A stretch of DNA of 64,000 nucleotides. Source: Abelmoschus esculentus. Lineage: Eukaryota > Streptophyta > Magnoliopsida > Malvales > Malvaceae. Below are positions 11,322 to 21,425 of the stretch, piece by piece. Below the pieces are notes generated by a model. That model had not been told where the DNA came from. It did no database searches and worked only from the letters and a program-made list of their open reading frames with translations. Within the stretch, counting starts at the first letter, position 1; the number at the start of each line of letters is the position of its first letter. The translations under genes were made by a program, and so were the position numbers. The DNA lies in the NCBI GenBank assembly GCA_035048815.1, contig JAUCBN010000018.1, positions 15,395,001 through 15,459,000 of the forward strand, read 5' to 3'.

Positions 11322-12662
11322 ATGACCAAGGTCAACCCTAGCAATCCACTGTACGAGATCGATCCAGAAATCGAGAGAACCTACCAAGGGTTGAGAAGAC
11401 AGATCCAAGGAGCCATGACAGTAAATCAAGGAAACTAGAACCTACCTGCTGGCAATGAAGGCCTTCCACAGCAACCACTGCCGCGGCAGTTAACTGTTAG
11501 AGATTTTCTGGTGGAAGATCTGAATGGATTGAACCATTGAGTTATTACACCAGAGATAGAAGCAACCCACTTTGAACTCAAACCAGTGATGTTCAATATG
11601 CTTAATACTATTGGACAATTTAGTGGGTTTGCAACTGAACATGCCAGGCAACATCTCAAGTCCTTCATGGAAGTCTGCAACTCATTCAAAATTCAAGGAG
11701 TCTATGAAGACATTTTGAGATTAAAATTTTTGCCCTATTCACTGAGGGATAGGGACAAAACCTGGTTAAATAGCATTCCGGCAGAATCTATTGGATCTTC
11801 GAGTGAACTCTATCGAGAATTCATTACGCGATTTAACTCTACAAACTTATATGATCGAATCCGTAATGAAATTACTTCTTTTCTACAAGCTGATGACGAA
11901 CCTATGTACGAGGCTTGGGAACGCTACAGAGAGTTACTAAACAAATGTCCATTACATAGATTTCCACTATGGACACAAGTAACCATGTTCTACAATGCTA
12001 CCAATGCCGCGATAAGGATGATGTTAGATGCCTCGGCAAATGAAATACTCCTTGAAAAAGCTCAAGAAGAAGCTATTGAGATTCTGAACAAACTCGCAAG
12101 GAACGATTTTCAATTCCCTACTTCTAGGCGAGGAGGATTAAGACGCCAAGCCACAATGAATGAACTAGAAACTACCAATTTAGTGGCAGCACAATTGACA
12201 TCTTTAACCAAGATGGTTCAGAACATGCAAGTACAGCAAAATACTCACGAGGTAAAAGTGATCAATTCTTCTAAGTATATGCATGATAAGGAATTTGGTT
12301 TCTATGTGGGAAATTACAACCAGAACAATAATATGATGTCAAATACATACAATCCGGCATGGAAAAAGCATCCAAATTTTTCATGGAGCAATCCTAATAA
12401 TGCCTTGAACCCCACTAACCAAGCCTCAGGTTATCAAAATACACTACTGCAGCAACATGTTCAGCAACCACTGTCGCAGCAGCAGATGCATCAGCAACAA
12501 CCTATAAACTCATTAGAAAATACTCTCAAGGCCTTCATAATGAAAACAAAATCGTATATGGTAGAGAACAGTAGTTTCATGAAGAGAACTGATGACTTCG
12601 TGAATAGAATTGAGATGAGGCTGCAAAATCAGGAAGCTACAAAATTAGGAAGCTGCTATTAA
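11322..12662 (+). pseudogene. gag: Athila gag (capsid-like) with premature stops
   Basis: The ATG at 11322 follows a T-rich leader and starts a frame that matches Athila gag. It is broken by TAG at 11436 and TGA at 11538, both in frame. From 11586 the frame is open for 358 codons. The part around 11700-11960 has the retrotransposon gag core (RLKFLPYSLRD...AW, then a TFYNAT-like region), and the C-terminal third is rich in Gln and Asn (12420-12520). A single extra base near 12640 shifts the frame and the reading stops at 12660. In the shifted frame homology continues but meets two further stops near 12700-12715 before the protease. The product would have packaged element RNA in cytoplasmic particles. 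As it stands it is dead. Confidence 0.85.
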
Positions 12663-12813
12663 ATCACTAGAAACTCAAGTTGGTCAATTGGCTCAAAAAT
12701 AGAATACTAGACCATAGGGAGGACTACCTAGCAATGCTGAAGTTGCTAAAGGAATAGGCCATGAACAATGTAAAGCAATCACCACAAGAAGTGGCCTACA
12801 GCTTAAAAAGACA

Positions 12814-13845
12814 ATGGGCAAGCCAACAACCAAAGTTCCACCAGCAACACATGAGGAATCAGACAAGGAGGACTTGGATGCTGAACAAACTGAACATGAG
12901 AACACTTCCCCAGTAGAGAGCTCGACAACACATGAACTAATTGTCGAGACAGTAAGAAACACAGTGGTTTCAGGTATTAAATTCCAAACCAAAGAAACCC
13001 TAGAAGAGATGAGACCATCACCACCTTTCCCACAAAGGTTGAAAAAACAAAAACAGGACCACCAGTTCAAAAAGTTCATGGATATTTTAAAGCAAGTCCA
13101 CATCAACTTGCCATTTGTAGAGGCAATTGAACAAGTGCCCAACTATGCTAAATTCTTGAAAGAAATTGTGTCTAAAAGAATGAAGCTAGGTGAGTTTGAA
13201 ACAGTGGCAGCAACTGAAGGATGCATGACAATGCTGCACAATCGCATGCCACCCAAACTGAAGGATCCTGGATGCTTTACAATACCTTGTGTGATTGGTA
13301 ACAGTTATGAAGGAATGACATTATGTGACCTAGGAGCAAGCATCAATCTCATGCCCAAATCAGTCTTTCAAAAGCTTGGAATAGGAAGGACAAAGCCTAC
13401 GATAGTGCTGCTCCAACTTGCGGATAGATCCTATGTGCATCTTAAAGGAAAAATAGAGGACATATTGGTAAGGGTAGACAAATTTATTTTTCCTGCCGAC
13501 TTCCTTGTCCTTGACTGTGAAGTAGATGATAATGCACCGGTCATCCTGGGAAGACCTATCCTTGCTACTGGACAAACCTTAATTGATGTGGGAAATGAAG
13601 AGTTGACAATGAGGGTCAATGACCAACAAGTCAAACTCAATGCATTCCATAAATTGAAAAAATTTGATGATCTAGAAGAGTGCAAAGTCCTCCACACAAC
13701 AGACACGGACACCAAGATATCCTACCTCGGCAGCACGCTCGGTAGATTATTTGGCAAGAAAATTAAGCCCGAGGTGGAGGCAGAAAATAAGGATGGACAC
13801 AAAGCAGAAGGGAAAGGCCAACACTTGAAGAAAAATCTAGGCTAA
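12814..13845 (+). CDS. Athila retropepsin-like aspartic protease (open 343-codon remnant)
   Basis: This frame continues the gag-protease polyprotein after the frameshift and stops. The N-terminal 110 residues are an acidic linker followed by an RLKKQKQD...F motif, typical of the gag-protease boundary. The aspartic protease core begins near residue 155 (IPCVIG) with the active site CDLGASINLMP near residue 175, followed by the conserved flap region and the ILGRP motif near residue 245. The Leu in DLG in place of Thr or Ser is normal for Athila. Reverse transcriptase should follow but the frame ends in HLKKNLG and a TAA. The ATG at 12814 is just the first in the frame, and the true polyprotein start was upstream. 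Confidence 0.85.
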   Translation: MGKPTTKVPPATHEESDKEDLDAEQTEHENTSPVESSTTHELIVETVRNTVVSGIKFQTKETLEEMRPSPPFPQRLKKQKQDHQFKKFMDILKQVHINLPFVEAIEQVPNYAKFLKEIVSKRMKLGEFETVAATEGCMTMLHNRMPPKLKDPGCFTIPCVIGNSYEGMTLCDLGASINLMPKSVFQKLGIGRTKPTIVLLQLADRSYVHLKGKIEDILVRVDKFIFPADFLVLDCEVDDNAPVILGRPILATGQTLIDVGNEELTMRVNDQQVKLNAFHKLKKFDDLEECKVLHTTDTDTKISYLGSTLGRLFGKKIKPEVEAENKDGHKAEGKGQHLKKNLG

Positions 13846-14380
13846 CAAGAGATAAGTAAATTGGGAGATGCATTTACATGCACTCCACCAGTAACATAAT
13901 CTCTTTCCTTCTACTTTATTATATGAGGATTAGTTTTAAGTTTAGGATTTATATTTTTATTATTTTAATTTTTGTTATTGATGTTTTTATTTTAAGTTTT
14001 TTTTAGGACAATAAAAGCAAGAATAAGGGAGAAATAGTTCACAGTAGGAATTCTGCTGAGGCAGTAAACAGTATTAGAAGCCGCAACAATCCCGATGGGC
14101 AGAAATAGTGTAACGGCTATCTGCTGAGTCTTACGTCGCAACAGTAAATGCTAACGGGCAGTAAATTCAAAACGGCTACAAAACAGCTAGTAGTTCAAAC
14201 GGCAGCAAGGCCGAGGCCTATATAAGCAGCATCCTTCTCTTGAACTATTCACTCTTGCATTCTTGATTTCTTAGAATTCTACTAAATCTTGCTCTCACAA
14301 TACTCTCTGCCTACTCACAAGCATTCTTAAAATTTTCAGAATCTATTCAAGAAAGTCTCAAAGACTCCCAATCTTCATCC
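13846..14380 (+). other. Non-coding stretch where Athila pol should be
   Basis: This stretch lies between protease and the second ORF. It is T-rich around 13905-14010 (many TTTTATTTT runs), then contains AACGGC-type short repeats (14095-14200) and a weak TATATAAG at 14219. No reverse transcriptase, RNase H or integrase similarity is visible in any frame. Either pol was deleted or this is a family that lacks pol. Similar interiors elsewhere in the genome would decide between these. Confidence 0.6.
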
Positions 14381-14612
14381 ATGGAAGCATACAATCGATT
14401 TCCCCCGCCACTGTTGCAGACCGATTCAACAGATCTTTCGTCGCTCGGCAATTGTGGGAGGAGCAAGAGTTCCAACACAGTGAGGAAGAAAACTTCGGCA
14501 TCGAACATTACTTGTTCAACAAGATTAAATATCAAGAACGAGAGATTTTTTGCCTACAACCTCCCCAGGCAAATGCCACCATAGTGCGAGAATTTTATGC
14601 AAATGGGCCGAG
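14381..14612 (+). pseudogene. Athila second ORF, 5' part (plant transposon-protein domain)
   Basis: The ATG at 14381 opens a serine-rich start. A frame change near 14440 leads into RQLWEEQEFQH...REIFCLQPP and ends in VREFYANGPS. The REFYAN motif is a hallmark of the 'putative plant transposon protein' domain (Transposase_32-like) found in the extra ORF downstream of pol in Athila-type elements. The reading is cut at 14612 by insertion of a nested LTR element and resumes at 15906. The function of this domain in the element is not established. Confidence 0.75.
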
Positions 14613-14815
14613 TGATACATGTATGAGAGGGCTAAAGTAATGCACCTTGAGCAAAAATCTGAATTTGTTGGTAAAGTCTAGAAAGTCGTCAAACTTGCAT
14701 TGTCTTTTTGGATGGGTTTCGTGCATTTCTGGGCAGAGTTGTCTTCTTACAAATTGACCGTCATTCAGTTACCTTTTCAACGCATCTTGAAATACATCAA
14801 TTGGATATCGGGAGC
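14613..14815 (+). repeat. Truncated 5' LTR of nested element
   Basis: It begins TGATACATGTATGAGAGG and stays close to the 3' LTR copy up to ATATCGGGAGC, where it is joined to unrelated interior sequence. Only a few substitutions and one single-base indel are visible between the copies, which suggests a fairly recent insertion. Confidence 0.85.
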
Positions 14816-14959
14816 ACCATCTATCTTACTATATTTTTTTCTTTTTTTTTTTCTTTATTTTCTTGTTGAATTTTCAAGATGACTTCTCTTCCACGGTACT
14901 TTAATCTTTGATGAACTTCCTCCAATCATCAATTTAGATTCGAGGGCGAATCCTTTTGA

Positions 14960-14971
14960 GTAGTGGGAGAA
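14960..14971 (+). promoter_or_regulatory. Polypurine tract of nested element
   Basis: AGTAGTGGGAGAA sits directly before the 3' LTR start TGATACATG. It is preceded by GATTCGAGGGCGAATCC, a pattern common just upstream of the 3' LTR in plant gypsy elements. Confidence 0.75.
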
Positions 14972-15905
14972 TGATACATGTATGAGAGGGCTAAAGTAAT
15001 GCACCTTGAGCAAAAATCTGAATTTGTTGGTAAAGTCCGGAAAGTCAACAAACTTGCGTTGTCTTTTTAGATGGGTTTCGTGCATTTCTGGGCAGAGTTG
15101 TCTTCTTACAAATTGACCGTCATTCAGTTATCTTTTCAACGCATCTTGAAAACACATCAATTGGATATCGGGAGCTAAGATATGTTTGTGTAACTGAAGA
15201 TTGCGCGTGCAGAAAACTAGATACGGGATTATTATAGGATTTTGTAAAATTCAGCCCAAAAGCTACTATATAAAGTTTTTGGATGAATTAAATATTAAAA
15301 TAAATTAATTCAAAGCTGGATTATAAAGCTTTGACCGTTTTTATTAATATTTAATTTGATTCCCTAAGATTCCTTTTCATTAGCTATTCATAAGCTGATT
15401 TTAGGGTATTTATTCTATTAAGCTATCCATATGCTGATATTTAGGGATTGATCAGCTATCTATTAGGCAATTCTAAGGTCTCCTTTAGACTATAAAAGGG
15501 GTAGACTCTTTTCTTGTAAAAAGACATGAAGAATATGAATTTTTGAGTTATAAAAACTCTTGTCCTTGGGCCATTTTATTTGCAAGGTTGTCACCTTGCT
15601 ATTTTTCTTATCAGAAGTCTTCTTCAACATAAGTACTTCAAGTTTTTATGAGGGAGATTATCTTCACACTCTCGCTTGCCTAAGCAAGCGTGTTTAGAAG
15701 GGTGAGTTAAAGCCGATTATGGTGTTTGCCTATCTAATTACGTATATGAGGGTGCCTAGGACAACGACATATCATCAATTCACTGGAGAGATTCGTTTCG
15801 TTTGTAGGTGTTTGCCTATTCTATTGCGATTAGGAGGGTGTCAAGGACAAATCTATCCAACATCATACCACCACCACCATCTATCTCGCTGTATATTTTA
15901 TATCA
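14972..15905 (+). repeat. 3' LTR of nested element (934 bp)
   Basis: It starts TGATACATG and ends ...TATATCA. A TATA box TATAAAAGGG is at 15491-15500. Downstream there are two copies of a GGTGTTTGCCTAT(T)CTA-type segment (15720 and 15808), forming a short internal repeat of about 88 bp. No reading frame of note. Confidence 0.82.
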
Positions 15906-17180
15906 CCAAGCAAGGACAATCTCTACGTCCACTACCGAGGCAAGCTTGTCCGCCTTGATGCCAAAGCAACCAACGATTTCTATGGCCTCATACCCATCCG
16001 TGATGTTCATGCAGAATTGTGGAGGATGTCACCACTCAGGACTACGAGTTGATCAAAGATGACCTTTGTTACAACAATACCCCTTGAAAAACCGGTGCCC
16101 ATAAAAGTTCTGTAACATGGCAAAGTCTAAAGCCCGAGGCTAAGCTATGGTGTATCTTTGTCAAGAGACGTCTTATCCCCACCTCCCACAACAGCACAGT
16201 AGACCGCAAGAGATTGGTGCTCATCCAATCCATCATCAACAAGAGGAGCATAAATGTTGGAGAGATTATTTTACGTGAAATACACGAGTGCGGTAAGAAG
16301 GAACATGGACCTTTATAATTCATTTGTTTAATCTCTAGTTTGTGCATTGCTGTAGGAGTAAAATAGAAGATACGAATGAATACACACCAAACAGGCAAGG
16401 ATGGACAAAAGAATTCTGCCACAGAGTTATGCAGATCACACAGGCAAAGCTTGTCCAGGCAACCCCTCAGTAGTTCACTATCGACACTGCTATGGAGCCA
16501 GTACACGGCAGAGATGCCTGGCACTGTCCAAGCCACTACCATAGCAGACCCTTACCAAGAGATTCTTTAGAGGATGGCAGCTATTGACCTTCGCCAGCAG
16601 AGATACATGGAATATCAGAGAGAGTTCAAAAGCACTCTTGCCTAAATGATGATTCAGAACTTCCCCAGTCAAGGGGCACAATTTCCAGAATTCCCTGCAA
16701 ACATATTCGTCACAGCAGCGCCCTACACATAAACTACTCCAACCCTAGGGTCGAGGCCATTCTTCTCCTCTAGATCACAACAACAGTTCCACGCAGCTGA
16801 CCCATCTAGGGCAGCAGATCCTGCCGCGGTATCATGTGCCAATAGAAGACTTTCCATGCGAAGGGCAGTCTTCAACACTCCCCCAAGATCCCCAATCCCA
16901 ATGGGCAGTCGATCTGCTGAGATAGATGCCTATGTCAATCAGAGCTCAAACACTGCCAAGCCAAACATTCAGAATGTCGGGGCAGATCCTGAGAATGAAG
17001 GAGGAACATAAATAATGAACACTGAAGATGAAGGAGGAGAAGAGGTTAATGCTCCCACGCAATGAGAAACACCAACGAGAGTTCAGCCACCAAGACGAGC
17101 AAAGCCATCGCCACCACCAAGGGCACAACAATCAGCAGCAAGATCAAGAAAACAAATTGTGGAAGAAAGCTCTTCTAAAT
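15906..17180 (+). pseudogene. Athila second ORF, 3' part
   Basis: After the nested insert the frame continues as DNLYVHYRGKLVRLDAKA, then a TGA near 16051. In shifted frames further conserved pieces appear: TSHNSTVDRKRLVLIQSI near 16170-16240 and INVGEIILREI near 16250-16290, both standard parts of the plant transposon-protein domain. Then come a Gln/Pro-rich tail (16376-16900) and a basic Pro/Arg-rich end (RVQPPRRAKPSPPP) near 17080-17130. Several frameshifts and stops make it non-functional. In intact elements this ORF follows pol. Here it follows protease directly. Confidence 0.72.
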
Positions 17181-18001
17181 CATTATAATTTCTCTTCTTT
17201 CTTTTATTTATTGCTCATATAAAACTTTTTTTACTGCTTATATTTTGTTACCTACTGCCTACCCCTAAATTAAGCATTAAGGACAATGATTGGTTTGAGT
17301 TTGGGGGTGTAGAGCCACTGTCGAGGCAATCTACTACTGCGGCCCTACCATGAAAATGAAGTTTTTAGTGATAAAAATTTTTGTTTTATATTCATCACTT
17401 CACTTGAAATTGTTGCCCATACTCTTACACTGTCCATCATCAGTATTGTCTTAGTTTATTCTTGAAGAAAATAGAAATCTTTCTCTTTACCATAGTTAGG
17501 TTCTGTTTTGAAGGCTTAATTATAGGATACTTAAGGTGAAAAACTTAGAAGCTTACTATATGTTGAACTTTAAAACACTTTTGGGACTTGTTTGGTTATA
17601 GGAATTCTTTTAATAAACTAATTAGGTGATAAAGACTTAGATCTTTGGAAAGGTGACTAGAGGTTCCTATCACCGGCTTTAGGAAATACTCTTCTTCAGG
17701 ATAGAGGTGCCCGAAATTGGCTCAAGAAATTGTTGTTTTAAGAAGAGTACACCAAATCCAAATCTATTTTTCTTGAACTTAGAGTTTATCTAAGAAGACA
17801 CTTAATCAAACTTGGCCATAAAAACATACACACACACTAACCTTATAGTTTGTCTTCTAGGTACACCCTTAGGTAACTGAAAGGTTAAGTCTAAATAATA
17901 GACACAGTTATGGTGGGGAGAATAGATGGAAGTATAAGACCAAAGAAGAATAGAGTTTGACAAATTGATGGTTTGCATTGCTTGAGGACAAACAATAGCT
18001 C
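17181..18001 (+). other. Athila 3' non-coding region
   Basis: No gene is visible. An AT-rich sequence contains a first polypurine-like motif, GAGTTTGGGGGTGT at 17297-17310, preceded by AAGGACAATGATTGG. The real tract before the LTR is near 18002-18014. Such a duplicated PPT-like motif is often seen in elements carrying an extra ORF downstream of pol. Confidence 0.6.
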
Positions 18002-18014
18002 GAGTTTGGGTGTG
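18002..18014 (+). promoter_or_regulatory. Athila polypurine tract
   Basis: GAGTTTGGGTGTG ends immediately before the 3' LTR start TGATAAGTG. The context GCTTGAGGACAAACAAT just upstream is characteristic of Athila/Tat elements. Confidence 0.8.
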
Positions 18015-19311
18015 TGATAAGTGCTCAACTCACCATCACTTTTTACACTTTTCATGGGCACTTATCATCAATTATACACCTACTTGAACCAATACATGTA
18101 CTTAATATAATATATTTAGGGATGATGCTATTAAAGATAACATTTATAGAAAAGACATAGTTTACTGCATTTTCATGTCTATGCAGGAACAAGTGTTGCC
18201 ACGACAGCAAAATGAGGCCTAGGCAGGACCTGATGTTGTGGCAGCAGAAGATAAAAAGCAATATGGCAGGCAAACTAAGGAGAAAAATATGGAGAATGTT
18301 GCTAGACAAGAAGCCCAAGGATCGGAGTTGAACAACACATCAAAAGCCCAAGGATAAGGCCACGTGGGAAAAAGCCTTCTAGAAGAATTAAACTTATAAA
18401 TATTTAACCTATGTACATAACTTGTTATCTACTCCAAGTTGTACTCTATTTAGGAAAGGTTTGCCCTAGGCCAAGCCTATATAAGGCATAGCTGTCCAAA
18501 GGACTAGGAGAGCCGAATTTGAGAGAGTTTACCCTAGGAACAATTCTTCCCATCATGTTCTAAGCTTTCTTAGGGTCTAGGTGAAAGTTGTTGAGTATTA
18601 GTGAGAGGAGATTGTATCTTGTTTCAATGCAATAAAATATCAAAGTTTGCTTACTCTTTGCCATTCTTTGTTCTTGCATCCAAGCTCGGGAGAGAAGTTT
18701 GTAAGTAATCTATTTGTCTAGACTCGGGAGAGTTAGACTCATGAAAGGAGTAAGTGCGGTATTCAACTTGATTGGAGGATAGTAACTCGGCCTAGGGATA
18801 GGTTGGAGTTTCAACGGCTAAAAGAAGTGTGAGATTGGTTGTTAATTATAATTGCTTAATGTCGGGAGGTATCATCAAGGACTGATCATCAACAGTGTTT
18901 CGACTTAGGGATAAGCGGAACCATCAAAGGACATTTTGCCGAACTTTGGTAAATCTGCCCAAGAGCAAGGGATTTTCGCAACAGAGAACACTACCGCTGT
19001 CGAAGACAGTAATCTATAGTACTACCAAGGCACTATAGTGCAATTGCATTAGATAGAAACAGATCAATGAAATCCACTATACAGCACAACTAGATCCTGC
19101 CCTCTTTCTCAAATTTGATCTCGTCTTATTTAGTTTCTTTTATTTAGTACAATCAACATCCAATTTACTTGTGTCTTTACTTTTGTCTTACAGAGCCAGA
19201 AGATCAAAGGAAGCATACCAATCCCTGAGGAGATGATAACTCGATAATACTTATCACTTATTACTTGCGACGTGTTCACTTGCACTAATTGCGCATATTT
19301 GACACGCATCA
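18015..19311 (+). repeat. Athila 3' LTR (1297 bp)
   Basis: It starts TGATAAGTGC and ends GACACGCATCA. A TATA box (CCTATATAAGG) lies at 18476-18486. No coding region. Beyond its last A the satellite begins (AACGTATACC), so the TSD would be AACGT, but the left partner is lost. Confidence 0.88.
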
Positions 19312-19764
19312 AACGTATACCGTGATGGAGAAGCCCTCTCTTTGAACGTATATAGTGATGAATGATCCCTCTTTGAGTGTATGTCATAATGAACGGTCTT
19401 TCTCTTTGAGCGTATGCTGTGATGGACGACCCCTCTCTTTGAGCGTATGTCACGATGAAAGACCCCTCTCTTCGAGCGCATGCCATGGTGAACGGTCCCT
19501 TTGTTTGAGCGTATACCATGATGAACGACCCCACTCTTTCAACGTATGTCGCTATGAATGACCCCTCTCTTCGAGTGCATGTCATAATTAATGGTCCCTT
19601 TCTTAGAGCGTATACAGTGATGGACGACCCCTCTCTTTGAGTGTATGTCGCGAAGAAAGACCCCTTTCTTCGAGTGCACGTCATGATTAGCGGTCCCTTT
19701 CTTAGAGCGTATACTGTGATAGACAACCCCTCTCTTTGAGCGTATATCGCGATGAATGACCCCT
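19312..19764. repeat. 33-bp satellite array, block 5
   Basis: A short array of about 13 monomers between the Athila 3' LTR and an LTR of family B. Monomer order and the ...GACCCCTCTC end at the right boundary are regular. Confidence 0.93.
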
Positions 19765-21425
19765 CTCATTTATCTCATTCTTTCATGCTTCATTTCACGC
19801 ATGGGATCAAAGGTGAGTTACCTTACTGATCTTAGTATTTATTACTTTTATATACTTTATAGTAAGCTACTTAAGAGTTATTTATTTAGGCTATAAATAT
19901 GAATAGTCAATATAACCACATTATTCAGTTTCAATTTAGATCTAAATTTATATTAAGTTATTTTAAGTATTCTCATTATTTCTATTATTATGTTTTCTTC
20001 AAAGGGCTTACCTACAGCTCAAGGAGTAAATATTAGCTCGGTGTTAGCTCAGTGAGCTCAGAAGAAGCTAAATGAAAGGTAATGCTAGAAACACAAAGTG
20101 CCAACTTCAGAATAGCTTGGAAATGCATGGAACACTCCCACAATACTTAAGGGGATAAAGGATCACTCCTTGTCAGCTCACAAATCTCATACGATCTCAA
20201 ATGAAGCATAATTTAAAACGGGGATTTAGGAGACTCGAATCAGCTCCAAAAACACTCCTTACACTAGAAGAGAGTATAAGGAAGCTAATGGGTCAGTTCA
20301 CTTTGCTAAAGGCAGCTCGGATTAGCTTATTTCAGCTTCAAACTTTAGCTAAGTCTTTCAGCTAGATAGCTCAGTTCAATTCAGCTCACTCACAGCTCGA
20401 TTAGCTCACCTCAGCTCCAACTATCACTCTCAACTCAACACTTGAAGGTCACCTACCCTTCACCAAGAATCAAGACCGACCATAATCCACATTTAAAAGA
20501 TCATGGAGGGAAAGCAAGTGGGCGCCAAAACAAAGATATAGCACTCTTCATTGTGCAGATTCATGATGGTCCACTTGTTTGCCAATTTAGAGCAGGATAC
20601 TTGTCGAGTTGGGTTTCAGTGTCTTCAACAAAGTTGTTCCTCTATCTCTTATCTCTACAAAAAATGTTGAATCACATCAATCCAATATCATCAGCTCGAG
20701 ATATGACCCAATTACTAAGGACTGTGCAGGCTGAACCGAAAAGTTACATCTCTTCTAATAGATTTGGAGGGAGACACCATTCAAATGAATGGTTATCAGA
20801 GTAGTTAAATGTCATTTCAACCAAAACCCTTAGAAAACTTTAAATAGGACTTGAATTTCATTTTGTAAACACACAATTCAGAATATATTTTATCCTTTGT
20901 GAGAATTTTCTCTTGTTTAGTTCTTAAAATTTTATCGACTTTTCAAGTAATTTTGTACCTGGGGCGTCAACCCCTTTCTATCCATCTTGATACTTCTGGT
21001 TCTTTTAGTTTAATATACTAAAAGGGTCAAAGTCTGTTTATCACCACCCCTTAAAGATCAACATAAGGTTCAGGATTAGGTTTTCAACAACCTAGTTTCT
21101 TCCTTGAGTATCTTTAGGATACTAATTCCATTTCACCATATCATTATCCCTACATATCCTCTCATTCCATCATCATTCCCGATCCTTTGTCATCACCATA
21201 AAACGTCCTAAACATCCATCACCCTTGTCAACACCACATATCACCTCTCTTCCGCTTCCAAATCAGTCCCTAAACTATTCCTTTCATTCATTTCACCTAT
21301 TCCTTTCATCCTTTATCCTTAATTCTTCATTTTTGCAGCGACTTCTTGCGAGAGACTTCCTTCCTTCCTAGGTCCTACAATCAAAGTTTGTCGTTCAGCA
21401 CCATCAACAAGTTCGGCACATATCA
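19765..21425 (+). mobile_element. LTR of family B (AGCT-rich gypsy), 5' end missing
   Basis: Co-linear with the intact solo LTR at 24033-25652 but lacking its first bases: it starts at CTCATTTATCTCATTC, directly fused to the satellite tract CCCCTCTC. It ends CGGCACATATCA at 21425, the correct LTR terminus. A TTTAAATAGG box is near 20840. The stretch 20035-20430 is extremely rich in AGCT (GAGCTC, TAGCTC, CAGCTC). Reading frames inside, such as 20442-20804, have no family similarity and are chance. Confidence 0.78.

Larger units (their letters stand above)
14613..15905 (+). mobile_element. Nested LTR element with internal deletion (TSD CCGAG/CCAAG)
   Basis: Bases 14613-14815 match the first 204 bases of the complete LTR at 14972-15905. 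Between them is a 156-bp piece of interior that ends in a polypurine tract. So a truncated 5' LTR is joined directly to the last interior bases and the full 3' LTR. The insertion is flanked by CCGAG (14608-14612) and CCAAG (15906-15910), a 5-bp TSD with one difference. Removing the insert restores the reading of the surrounding ORF from REFYAN into the next conserved block, which confirms the boundaries. Confidence 0.85.
11165..19311 (+). mobile_element. Athila-type Ty3/gypsy element, defective, with nested insertion
   Basis: In order the element has a 41-bp remnant of the 5' LTR, a tRNA-Asp primer site, gag, protease, no pol, a second ORF of the plant-transposon-protein type, a polypurine tract and a complete 3' LTR of 1297 bp. 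This layout and the protease/gag motifs are those of the Athila lineage. The second ORF is split by a nested LTR element at 14613-15905. The last 41 bases of the two LTRs are identical (11165-11205 and 19271-19311). The left end is a breakpoint, not a clean insertion, so no TSD can be read. The right end abuts satellite (AACGTATACC). Confidence 0.85.

Noticed and set aside
12693..13142. 149-codon minus-strand frame rich in Cys and Ser, opposite Athila protease
   Set aside because: It is a shadow of the protease frame on the plus strand, where the conserved motifs lie.
14700..14882. Short hydrophobic frame ending in a Phe/Leu-rich tail
   Set aside because: It lies across a poly-T tract and the nested LTR boundary. 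Its composition is a by-product of the T run, with no signal of a membrane protein gene.
16069..16542. 157-codon minus-strand frame opposite the Athila second ORF
   Set aside because: It is antisense to conserved second-ORF blocks and has no recognisable domain, so it is a shadow frame.
20442..20804. 120-codon plus-strand frame in an LTR
   Set aside because: It lies inside the LTR of family B, is not conserved in the copy at 24700-25060 and has no domain.
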